Origin: Oscillospiraceae bacterium
GTDB taxonomy: Bacteria > Bacillota > Clostridia > Oscillospirales > Ruminococcaceae
Assembly (NCBI GenBank): GCA_017440425.1
Contig: JAFSHJ010000324.1
Coordinates: 1-6,289 of the forward strand
Reading direction: 5' to 3'
DNA: 6,289 nucleotides
This document shows, one piece after another, positions 1-5,584 of this stretch; the stretch's first letter is position 1; each line of letters opens with the position of its first letter. The position numbers were made by a program, and so were the translations under genes. The notes under the pieces were generated by a model, which had not been told where the DNA came from, did no database searches, and saw nothing but the letters and a program-made list of their open reading frames with translations.

Positions 1-75
1 ATTTATCCTGAGTTCTTGAAAAAAGAAATATATAATTTAAACGATCCTATAAAGCATTTCGTTTCAAAAGATTAA
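1..75 (+). CDS. C-terminal tail of an unidentified upstream gene (partial)
   Basis: Frame 1 is open from the first base to a TAA at 73-75, giving 24 residues that end in IKHFVSKD. The other two forward frames meet stops within the first 20 bases. The fragment is rich in Lys, Ile and Asn and is too short to assign to a family. An intrinsic terminator about 60 bases downstream fits the end of a transcription unit here. The call rests only on the open frame and that context, so it could be chance in AT-rich DNA. Confidence 0.45.
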   Translation: MYPEFLKKEIYNLNDPIKHFVSKD

Positions 76-133
76 TTAAGTTGAAACTTTTCAATAATTT
101 GCAAAAGGTTCTAAAATGAGACGTACTGCCGGT

Positions 134-166
134 AAAATTCCAAGTTTTTGGACTTGGAATTTTTTT
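134..166 (+). terminator. Rho-independent terminator of the upstream unit
   Basis: A perfect 12-bp stem pairs 134-145 (AAAATTCCAAGT) with 152-163 (ACTTGGAATTTT) around a 6-base loop. The T-rich tail runs on to 166. The A-run on the 5' arm mirrors the T tail, so it could work in both directions. It separates the gene ending at 75 from the promoter at 202. Confidence 0.85.
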
Positions 167-201
167 ATTATTGCAAAATTCATGATATGCAGTGCTTTGC
201 A

Positions 202-230
202 TTGATTTTGCTTGAATTTTACAGTATAAT
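202..230 (+). promoter_or_regulatory. Sigma-A-type promoter for the dehydrogenase operon
   Basis: TTGATT (202-207) is followed by a 17-bp spacer and a perfect TATAAT (225-230). Transcription would start near 237, leaving a leader of about 60 nt before the ATG at 298. Imperfect inverted repeats overlap it: AAAATTCA 175-182 with TGAATTTT 213-220, and ATGCA 187-191 with TGCAT 198-202. Confidence 0.75.
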
Positions 231-284
231 CAAACATATAGAATATCTGTCTTTGATTGCAGAGTTAAAACAACCGTCAGCCGA

Positions 285-290
285 AAGGAG
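285..290 (+). promoter_or_regulatory. Ribosome binding site that fixes the dehydrogenase start
   Basis: AAGGAG lies 7 bases before the ATG at 298. This selects that start over a longer reading frame that could open with TTG at 148, inside the terminator and upstream of the promoter. Confidence 0.85.
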
Positions 291-297
291 TTTTGAT

Positions 298-1371
298 ATG
301 GATAAATATAAAATAGCTGTAATTGCCGGTGACGGCATAGGTCCTGAGGTTATTGCAGAGGGAGTAAAGGTGCTGAAGAAGGTTGCGGAGATTGACGGCA
401 GCTTTGAATTTGAGTTCACGGAATTCCCCTGGGGTTGTGAATATTATCTTGAACACGGTGTGATGATGCCGGAAGACGGAATAGAGACACTTTCAAATTT
501 TGATGCCGTGTTTTTGGGCGCTGTGGGTGCACCCGGAGTTCCCGACCACATATCTCTGTGGGATCTGCTGCTTAAAATACGCAAAAGCTTTGACCAATAC
601 GTCAACCTGCGCCCCGTCAAGCTTTTGAAAGGCGCCCCATGTCCGCTGAAAGACGTTAGCGAGCAGGATGTTGATATGGTGTTTGTGCGCGAAAACAGCG
701 AAGGTGAATATGCCGGAAGCGGCAGCTGGCTGTTTAAGGGCAAACCCAACGAAGTGGTGATCCAGGACGGTGTTTTCTCAAGAATGGGCTGCGAACGCAT
801 AATCCGTTATGCTTATGAGCTTGCCAAAAAAGAAAACAAGACCCTTACCAGCATCAGCAAAGGAAACGCCTTGAATTATTCTATGGTCTTTTGGGATCAG
901 ATTTTTGCGGAGATCGGCAGGGAGTATCCCGAGGTGGAGACCCATTCCTATCTGGTGGATGCCGCAAGTATGTTTATGATAAAAGACCCGAAAAGGTTTG
1001 AGATCGTTGTCACCTCCAATCTTTTCGGTGATATTCTCACCGACCTTGGTGCTGCAATTGCAGGCGGTATGGGACTTGCTGCAGGTGCCAACATCAATCC
1101 CGAAAGAAAATACCCCTCTATGTTTGAGCCTATTCACGGCTCTGCACCCGATATTGCAGGTTTGGGAAAGGCTAACCCTCTGGCAACGGTGTGGTCGGCA
1201 AGCCAGCTGCTTGACTTTTTTGGATATACCGATTGGGGCAAACTCTTAATTGAATGCATCGAAGACCTGCTTTGCGAGAAAAAGGTGCTTACTGCCGATT
1301 TGGGCGGAAACAACTCCACAAGCGAAGTGGGAGACGAAATTATCAGAAAGATAGAAAACAAGAGGCTTTGA
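298..1371 (+). CDS. Tartrate / D-malate dehydrogenase (isocitrate/isopropylmalate dehydrogenase family)
   Basis: This 357-aa cytoplasmic enzyme belongs to the metal- and NAD(P)-dependent beta-decarboxylating dehydrogenases. The segment PDHISLW (82-88) followed by FDQYVNLRP (98-106) matches TtuC/DmlA-type enzymes rather than LeuB. The likely reaction is oxidation of D-malate or tartrate, with decarboxylation of D-malate to pyruvate. Visible parts are the N-terminal GDGIGPEV motif (11-18), substrate arginines R95, R105 and R131, the catalytic pair Y138 and K188, metal-binding D221, D245 and D249, and HGSAPDI (280-286). The D285-I286 pair there fits NAD rather than NADP. Length is normal for the family and no key residue is missing. 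Its own promoter lies at 202-230, and the next gene starts one base after its stop, implying translational coupling. Family assignment is firm. The choice among D-malate, tartrate and related 2-hydroxyacids is inference. Confidence 0.9.
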   Translation: MDKYKIAVIAGDGIGPEVIAEGVKVLKKVAEIDGSFEFEFTEFPWGCEYYLEHGVMMPEDGIETLSNFDAVFLGAVGAPGVPDHISLWDLLLKIRKSFDQYVNLRPVKLLKGAPCPLKDVSEQDVDMVFVRENSEGEYAGSGSWLFKGKPNEVVIQDGVFSRMGCERIIRYAYELAKKENKTLTSISKGNALNYSMVFWDQIFAEIGREYPEVETHSYLVDAASMFMIKDPKRFEIVVTSNLFGDILTDLGAAIAGGMGLAAGANINPERKYPSMFEPIHGSAPDIAGLGKANPLATVWSASQLLDFFGYTDWGKLLIECIEDLLCEKKVLTADLGGNNSTSEVGDEIIRKIENKRL

Positions 1372-1372
1372 T

Positions 1373-2122
1373 ATGTTTGAAAGAAGAAGTATCTCAAACC
1401 CTTGGGAAGGAAAAATGGATCCGTTCAGAATCATCGGAAACGTATATTTTGTCGGTACTTTTCAGGCTTCGTGCCATTTGATTGATACGGGAGAAGGTCT
1501 GATTTTAATAGACCCCGGATACTCGGACGCTTTGTATCTTGTGGTTCGTTCAATTTATGAGTTGGGATTCAAACCTAAAGATATTAAGTATATCATCAAC
1601 ACTCATTGGCATTGGGATCACACCGAGGCCACAAGGGCAATGGTCGATCTTTCCGGTGCGAAAACGTTGATCGGCCGCAACGATGCGGCTAAAGCAAAAC
1701 AGTATTTTGATGCTGATATTCTGATCGACGACGGTGACACCCTTTCTCTCGGCAACACCACCGTATCCTTCATGGAAACGCCCGGACACACCAAAGGCAC
1801 CGTTTCCCTGTTTTTCAACACGGAAGACAACGGAAAAATCTACCGCGTAGGAATGTTTGGCGGAGCAGGTGTCAACACGCTGGCTCGGGGACATTTTGAC
1901 TATGACGGCTGCAGAGAGGATTACCGCAACTCTCTGAACAGACTGCAGAAAGAAACCGTTGACGTGTTTATCGGCAACCACGTCTGGAATAACGACACCG
2001 CCGTTAAAGCTGAAATTCTTTTGAAAACGGGCGTGAATAAATTTATCGACAGCAAGCTTTGGCATGATTTCCTCGATTTTTGCGAGAAAAGACTGGACAA
2101 AGTTATTTTGGAAGATAACTGA
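1373..2122 (+). CDS. MBL-fold metallo-hydrolase, subclass B3-like, cytoplasmic
   Basis: This 249-aa protein has the HxHxDH signature HWHWDH (78-83), PGHTKGT (137-143) and GNHVWNND (201-208). The likely ligands H78, H80 and H139 for one zinc and D82, H83 and H203 for the other match the subclass B3 pattern. There is no signal peptide, so a periplasmic or secreted beta-lactamase is unlikely. An intracellular hydrolase of unknown substrate fits better. Residues 157-171 contain GMFGGAG, where B3 beta-lactamases usually carry a short Asp-Ser segment. The start at 1373 has AGAGG 7 bases upstream and lies one base past the preceding stop. A second in-frame ATG at 1415 (residue 15) is preceded by GGAAGG and could also serve. 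Coupling to the dehydrogenase suggests a shared pathway, but no substrate can be read from the sequence. Confidence 0.85.
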   Translation: MFERRSISNPWEGKMDPFRIIGNVYFVGTFQASCHLIDTGEGLILIDPGYSDALYLVVRSIYELGFKPKDIKYIINTHWHWDHTEATRAMVDLSGAKTLIGRNDAAKAKQYFDADILIDDGDTLSLGNTTVSFMETPGHTKGTVSLFFNTEDNGKIYRVGMFGGAGVNTLARGHFDYDGCREDYRNSLNRLQKETVDVFIGNHVWNNDTAVKAEILLKTGVNKFIDSKLWHDFLDFCEKRLDKVILEDN

Positions 2123-2166
2123 TTCGTAATCACCCGTCGGCAATCGGTTTGACTAAATTATTTATC

Positions 2167-2171
2167 AGGAG
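2167..2171 (+). promoter_or_regulatory. Ribosome binding site that sets the GH92 start at 2180
   Basis: AGGAG at 2167-2171 lies 8 bases before the ATG at 2180 but only 2 bases before the in-frame ATG at 2174. The second ATG is therefore the better start. No convincing promoter or terminator is seen in the 57 bases after the previous gene, so the GH92 gene is probably co-transcribed with it. Confidence 0.75.
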
Positions 2172-2179
2172 AGATGAAA

Positions 2180-4144
2180 ATGAAATATCTCCCGTACGTC
2201 AACGTCAATATGGGCACAAAATCCATTCCCCGCCGCTCACACGGCAACACTCTGCCGCTCACGCAGCTGCCTTTCGGCATGGCCTCCTTCAGCATACAGA
2301 CCGACGGCGGCTCCCCCTGGTTTTACCACCCCGATCACGAATATGCCGAGGGTGTGCGCCTTACCCACCAGCCCAGCCCGTGGATCGGAGACTTCGGCAC
2401 GGTTCTGATGGTGCCGCAAAACGACATTGTTGCAGACAGCGCCGACCGTGCATGGTCGGGACGGCGGCTGCAGGACACCGTGCAGCGCCCCGATTATCTC
2501 AAGCTTAAATTTTTGCGCTCTGCCTGCCTTTTTGAACTCACCCCCACCGAACGCTGTGCCGCCATCCGCCTTACATTCGATGATGACCGCCCTGCATATC
2601 TCTCCTTCCTCCCCGTACTGGGAAATTACACCTACCGCTACGATGCCGCTACCTCCACCCTCTACGGTTCAACCGACGGACACTCGCAGGATGCTGCGGT
2701 TGATTTTTGCATGTATTTTGCCCTGCGTTTCGGAAGCGGTCAAATAGATAACGACAGATGCTATTGTGCGGGAGAAGGCAGTTCTCTCTGCTTCCATGCG
2801 GCACTCAAGGGACGTTCCCTTGATGCACGGATGGGAATATCCTACATCAGCGAGGAGATGGCCGCTGCCGCCATTGACCGTGAGTGCAAAGAGACAAGCT
2901 TTGATATGCTCCGCCAATATGCTGAAGATGCCTGGGAGGAAAAGCTCAGCCGCATTGAAATTGAAACCGACGATGAAGAGCAGATGCGAACCTTTTATTC
3001 CTGCCTCTACCGTGTTTTTTCCTTCCCCCGCAAGGCCTACGAGATAGCTTCCGACGGTTCTCTCCTTCACTATTCCCCCTCCGATGGCAAAGCTCGCCCC
3101 GGAGTCCGCTACACCGACAACGGTTTTTGGGATACCTACCGCACCGTCTATCCTCTCTACACCCTCATTGCCCGTGAGGAATTTGCCGAAATGCTGGATG
3201 GCTTTGTTGCGGATTATCTTGACGGAGGCTGGCTGCCACGATGGCTCTCCCTCGGCGAGGTTGGCTGTATGCCAAGCACGCTGATCGATGCAGTTATTGC
3301 CGAGGCTGCTGTGAACGGCATTGGCAGCCGTGAAACTTTGGAAAACGCCCTCTGCGGAATGCTGAACCACGCCAACAACGAAGCCCCCGAGGCACGTTAC
3401 GGACGAAACGGCATTTCATCCTATATCAAACACGGCTACGTCCCCCGTGAGGAGCACCGTGAATCGGTGAACCTGACCCTTGATTTTGCCTACGGCGACT
3501 GGTGCATTGCGCAGGTGGCTCGCTGTCTCGGTCGTGACGAGCTTGTAGAAGAATACAGCCGCCGTGCGCTGAACTACCGCAATCTTTTTGATGCTCAAAG
3601 CGGATTTATGCGCGGACGGGACAAAAACGGAGAGATGGCCGCCTTCTTCGACTCCGTATCCTGGGGCGGTGAATACACCGAAGGCTCTGCCTGGCAGAGC
3701 TCTTTTGCCGTACCTCACGATATTGACGGTCTGGCTGCGCTTTACGGCGACCGCGAAAAGCTTATCCAAAAGCTGGATGCACTCTTTGCGGAGCCGCCTC
3801 GCAACCGCGTTTTCGGCTACAACGGTGAGATCCACGAGATGACCGAGATGGCGCTTATCGATTTCGGTCAGATGGCCATATCCAATCAGCCTTCCTTCCA
3901 CCTGCCTTATCTCTATGCTGCTCTCGGACAGCAGGACAAGACCGATTACTGGGTGGAGCGCCTTGTGCGTGAGACTTTTTCATCCGGCGCCGACGGCTAT
4001 CCCGGAGACGAGGACAACGGCACCACCTCCGCATGGTATATTCTTGCCACTCTCGGCATCTACCGTCTCTGCCCCGGCAGCAAAGAATGGCTCCACTCCA
4101 AGCGGCTCGTCAAATCCGTTAAAATTTGGGGCAAGGAGTTCTGA
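2180..4144 (+). CDS. Glycoside hydrolase family 92 protein with Gln at the general-acid site
   Basis: This 654-aa protein has no signal peptide, so it should act on imported or internal glycans. GH92 enzymes are calcium-dependent, inverting exo-alpha-mannosidases. Family features include GNTLPLTQLPFGM (22-34), the N-terminal-domain segment LTHQPSPWIGDFG (61-73), FWDTYRTVYPLYTLI (316-330) at the start of the (alpha/alpha)6 barrel, LDFAYGDWCIAQ (434-445), FAVPHDIDG (509-517), and GDEDNGTTSAWY (609-620), which carries the acidic residues assigned to the catalytic base. The motif usually written GNEPSHH, whose Glu is the general acid, reads SNQPSFH (568-574) here, so Gln570 replaces Glu. As I recall, the same change is found in a mannose-1-phosphate-6-mannosidase of this family. 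The protein stops about 20 residues after CPGS (631-634), earlier than typical GH92 proteins. Family is firm; activity is uncertain. Confidence 0.88.
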   Translation: MKYLPYVNVNMGTKSIPRRSHGNTLPLTQLPFGMASFSIQTDGGSPWFYHPDHEYAEGVRLTHQPSPWIGDFGTVLMVPQNDIVADSADRAWSGRRLQDTVQRPDYLKLKFLRSACLFELTPTERCAAIRLTFDDDRPAYLSFLPVLGNYTYRYDAATSTLYGSTDGHSQDAAVDFCMYFALRFGSGQIDNDRCYCAGEGSSLCFHAALKGRSLDARMGISYISEEMAAAAIDRECKETSFDMLRQYAEDAWEEKLSRIEIETDDEEQMRTFYSCLYRVFSFPRKAYEIASDGSLLHYSPSDGKARPGVRYTDNGFWDTYRTVYPLYTLIAREEFAEMLDGFVADYLDGGWLPRWLSLGEVGCMPSTLIDAVIAEAAVNGIGSRETLENALCGMLNHANNEAPEARYGRNGISSYIKHGYVPREEHRESVNLTLDFAYGDWCIAQVARCLGRDELVEEYSRRALNYRNLFDAQSGFMRGRDKNGEMAAFFDSVSWGGEYTEGSAWQSSFAVPHDIDGLAALYGDREKLIQKLDALFAEPPRNRVFGYNGEIHEMTEMALIDFGQMAISNQPSFHLPYLYAALGQQDKTDYWVERLVRETFSSGADGYPGDEDNGTTSAWYILATLGIYRLCPGSKEWLHSKRLVKSVKIWGKEF

Positions 4145-4176
4145 TTTCTCCCTCTCAACCCGAATGTTAACAAAAC

Positions 4177-4193
4177 GGGCGGCTTTTCCGCCT
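4177..4193 (+). terminator. Weak hairpin after the GH92 gene
   Basis: GGCGG (4178-4182) pairs with CCGCC (4188-4192) around a 5-base loop, with one outer G-T wobble. No T-run follows, so it is at best a weak terminator or attenuator between the GH92 gene and the next promoter. Confidence 0.35.
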
Positions 4194-4201
4194 GAAATTG
4201 A

Positions 4202-4230
4202 TAGACATTTCTCCCTCCCGATGCTATTAT
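4202..4230 (+). promoter_or_regulatory. Extended -10 promoter of the membrane XRE gene
   Basis: TAGACA (4202-4207), a 17-bp spacer and TATTAT (4225-4230) are seen, with TGC just before the -10 as an extended -10 element. Transcription would start near 4237, so the leader is only about 16 nt and is almost entirely the ribosome site AAGGAG (4239-4244). Confidence 0.65.
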
Positions 4231-4252
4231 TTTGGTGTAAGGAGATGATTAC

Positions 4253-4816
4253 ATGGAAATTGGAGCACGCATTCACGAGCTCAGAAAAGAGCGTGGGCTT
4301 TCTCAGGAACAGCTGGCGGAAAAGGTTGGCGTATCGAGGCAGACCATCTCCAAATGGGAGTTGGGGGAAACTTCTCCCGACATCAGGCAGGCAAAGCTGC
4401 TTTCGCAAATATTCGGCGTCAGCCTTGACGAGCTCACCGATAACAACACCAAAGAGCCGCTCTACCAAAAGGTAAGCAACACCGAAAAGCTGGCCGGTTC
4501 GGCTCTGAAATTCCTTAAAATACTGGTTGCGTTCATCCTTATCTCCATAGCTGCCATTGCGGTGAGCATTGCGCTTTCTGCCGCATTTTGGGTAAACTCA
4601 CCTACCGAGTCCGATCTTGCAAGCGTTGTGATATCCGAAAGTGTGGGCGATGAGAAATACTACATCGAGATAAGAGAGGACGGCACCGTTATTTCCTACG
4701 GACTCTCCGACGAGATGAAGGCCGACATCCACAATTTGATAGATTTTAACGATCTTGAAAACTCATTGGACAACATTGAACAATATCTCGCATCGCATCG
4801 GGAAGCTGCGGAATAG
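4253..4816 (+). CDS. Membrane-tethered XRE-family transcriptional regulator
   Basis: This 187-aa protein opens with a typical HTH_3 DNA-binding domain at about residues 4-61 (LSQEQLAEKVGVSRQTISKW at 16-35). A linker of roughly 25 residues follows, then one strongly hydrophobic segment at about 87-113. The C-terminal tail of about 75 residues is acidic. With the DNA-binding domain in the cytoplasm, the tail should face outside and may sense an envelope signal; that is inference. I do not recognise the tail as a named domain. AAGGAG lies 8 bases before the ATG. The gene has its own promoter and converges on the minus-strand XRE gene at 4897-5112, with a shared terminator between them. Targets are unknown. 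Nearby candidates are its own promoter and the upstream operon. Confidence 0.85.
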   Translation: MEIGARIHELRKERGLSQEQLAEKVGVSRQTISKWELGETSPDIRQAKLLSQIFGVSLDELTDNNTKEPLYQKVSNTEKLAGSALKFLKILVAFILISIAAIAVSIALSAAFWVNSPTESDLASVVISESVGDEKYYIEIREDGTVISYGLSDEMKADIHNLIDFNDLENSLDNIEQYLASHREAAE

Positions 4817-4830
4817 TTGTTTCCGCCATA

Positions 4831-4842
4831 GGGACGCCGCAG
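4831..4842 (+). repeat. Left arm of a 12-bp inverted repeat flanking the AT-rich island
   Basis: GGGACGCCGCAG here is the exact reverse complement of 5650-5661. The match extends outward as CATA (left) against CATAT (right, read inverted) with one extra base. The arm also contains CCGCAG (4837-4842), which can pair locally with CTGCGG at 4806-4811, at the end of the preceding gene. Confidence 0.7.
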
Positions 4843-4858
4843 AAAAAGTTGTTTATAT

Positions 4859-4904
4859 AAAAATAAAAGAGGTATCTCTGCTGTGAGATACCTCTTTTAT
4901 TTTT
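4859..4904. terminator. Perfect 20-bp bidirectional terminator between convergent genes
   Basis: Bases 4859-4878 pair perfectly with 4885-4904 around a 6-base loop. The stem starts with an A-run and ends with a T-run, with a GC-containing core (GAGGTATCTC), so it terminates in both directions. It lies between the gene ending at 4816 on the plus strand and the XRE gene ending at 4897 on the minus strand. The latter's TAA stop falls inside the stem. Confidence 0.92.
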
Positions 4905-5112
4905 GTATATTTGGATTATTCGTTCTATCCAAAAGATAGTCAATACTAACATTATAATAGTCTGCCAATTTTATTAAAACCTCTGCAGTTAATGATATTA
5001 CACCTGTTTCATATTGTGAATATGTGTTTTGAGAAACATTTAAATACTTTGCTATATCTTTTTGCTTAATATCCTTATCTTCCCGTATTCCACGCAAATT
5101 TTTGTATTGCAC
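4897..5112 (-). CDS. Small XRE-family repressor (71 aa)
   Basis: This is a single-domain HTH_3 protein. The helix-turn-helix is at about residues 4-60 (IKQKDIAKYLNVSQNTYSQY at 15-34), with the familiar VSIDYLLDR ending at 56-64, so it is essentially only a DNA-binding domain. The frame is open up to an ATG at 5163, but that would place the coding start inside the operator array. GTG at 5112-5110 is preferred because GGGGTGA (5124-5118) lies 5 bases upstream and the protein then begins MQYKNLRGIRED, as small XRE proteins commonly do. It is divergent from the zinc-ribbon gene at 5230, and palindromes between them are its likely binding sites. It is therefore inferred to repress both genes. The AT-rich composition differs from the outer genes. 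Confidence 0.85.
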   Translation of the reverse strand: MQYKNLRGIREDKDIKQKDIAKYLNVSQNTYSQYETGVISLTAEVLIKLADYYNVSIDYLLDRTNNPNIQK

Positions 5113-5117
5113 AATAA

Positions 5118-5124
5118 TCACCCC
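5118..5124 (-). promoter_or_regulatory. Ribosome binding site for the GTG start of the XRE repressor
   Basis: On the minus strand GGGGTGA lies 5 bases before GTG (5112-5110). No comparable site precedes the longer ATG at 5163, so this decides the start. Confidence 0.7.
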
Positions 5125-5126
5125 AT

Positions 5127-5144
5127 AGATATTATGCAATATCT
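5127..5144. promoter_or_regulatory. Possible third operator dyad
   Basis: AGATATT (5127-5133) and AATATCT (5138-5144) form an inverted repeat with a 4-base gap. The right arm is shared with the dyad at 5137-5159. It covers CATAAT on the minus strand (5136-5131), a candidate -10 for the repressor gene, although no good -35 is visible. This fits autoregulation. Confidence 0.45.
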
Positions 5145-5159
5145 GTAATAAAGATATTG
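5137..5159. promoter_or_regulatory. XRE operator site 1
   Basis: CAATATCT (5137-5144) and AGATATTG (5152-5159) are perfect 8-bp arms around GTAATAA. The core at 5141-5155 differs by one base from the core of site 2. It overlaps the first three bases of the rightward -35 (5157-5162). Confidence 0.75.
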
Positions 5160-5185
5160 ACATTTATCTGTAATACAGATATAAT
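5157..5185 (+). promoter_or_regulatory. Perfect-consensus promoter of the zinc-ribbon gene
   Basis: TTGACA (5157-5162), exactly 17 bp, then TATAAT (5180-5185): both hexamers match the sigma-A consensus fully. Transcription should start near 5192, about 38 nt before the ATG at 5230. Operator site 2 fills the spacer and site 1 touches the -35, so the promoter is expected to be strong when free and tightly shut when the repressor is bound. Confidence 0.9.
5165..5181. promoter_or_regulatory. XRE operator site 2, inside the promoter spacer
   Basis: TATCTGTA and TACAGATA form a perfect palindrome around a single central A (5173). Its centre lies 25 bp from the centre of site 1 (5148). The stretch TATCTGTAATA is repeated directly at 5140-5150 and 5165-5175. 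Confidence 0.82.
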
Positions 5186-5215
5186 TATGTTGTCCTCTTC
5201 GACAAATACTCAAAA

Positions 5216-5221
5216 AAAGGA
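5216..5221 (+). promoter_or_regulatory. Ribosome binding site that sets the zinc-ribbon start at 5230
   Basis: AAAGGA lies 8 bases before ATG 5230 but overlaps the in-frame ATG at 5221, so the later start is preferred. Confidence 0.75.
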
Positions 5222-5229
5222 TGGTTATA

Positions 5230-5517
5230 ATGGCTATCAATGTCAAATGTCCAAAATGCGGCAGCACAAATGTTCAACTATCAAACGAGTCAAAAAGTCA
5301 TGGCTGCCTTTGGTTTATTTTGTTTGGTTTTTTTTATCTATGCTGGATAATGTTCAAATGGATGATCGGTGTAATGATTTTTTTCTGTTATGATTGGTGG
5401 ATGGCTATCATTCATAAGGCCCAAGGAAAAGGTCACATTTGGCAAGCCAGAAAATGGTTTTCCGGCAAACGCAAAACATATTTCTGTCATGATTGCAAAC
5501 ACAATTTCAAACTTTAA
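5230..5517 (+). CDS. Small membrane protein with a split zinc ribbon
   Basis: This 95-aa protein starts with MAINVKCPKCGS (C7, C10) and ends with CHDCKHNFKL (C86, C89), two CxxC knuckles that together look like one zinc ribbon. Between them is a very hydrophobic, Trp/Phe-rich stretch at about 26-61 and then a basic segment at 64-83. If the two knuckles share one zinc, both ends lie on the same side of the membrane and the middle must form a helical hairpin or a re-entrant loop. Family function is not known to me. Similar-looking small clostridial proteins seem familiar, but I cannot name a family. It has a perfect-consensus promoter covered by XRE operators and a terminator 68 bases downstream, so it is a one-gene unit controlled by the divergent repressor. 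The coding DNA is AT-rich compared with the outer genes. Confidence 0.82.
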   Translation: MAINVKCPKCGSTNVQLSNESKSHGCLWFILFGFFYLCWIMFKWMIGVMIFFCYDWWMAIIHKAQGKGHIWQARKWFSGKRKTYFCHDCKHNFKL

Positions 5518-5584
5518 ACCTCAAATAACATTTTGAATAAAACTCTGTCTTGTCGGACGCTACAAAACACTTCACAAAAATAGC

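Noticed and set aside
116..205. Short frame from ATG 116 (29 codons plus stop) with AAAAGG upstream
   Set aside because: It runs through the terminator hairpin and its codons are made from the stem. No family likeness.
242..250. AATATCTGT, identical to half of XRE operator site 1 (5138-5146)
   Set aside because: It is a lone half-site with no inverted partner at the right spacing. A 9-base AT-rich match can occur by chance.
148..297. Extended N-terminus of the dehydrogenase from TTG at 148
   Set aside because: It would begin inside the terminator and upstream of the promoter, and the added residues do not resemble the family. AAGGAG points to ATG 298.
1373..2122. True antibiotic-resistance beta-lactamase
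   Set aside because: The B3-like zinc ligands are present, but there is no signal peptide and the gene is coupled to a metabolic dehydrogenase. Resistance is not supported.
2669..3370. Minus-strand open frame of 233 codons opposite the GH92 gene
   Set aside because: The GH92 reading frame is conserved across this region. The antisense frame arises from its GC-rich third positions. Other overlapping frames in 2149-4475 were rejected likewise.
3915..4475. Plus-strand frame of 186 codons bridging the end of GH92 and the XRE gene
   Set aside because: It overlaps two well-supported genes out of frame, has low-complexity Pro/Ser/Thr composition and spans a promoter.
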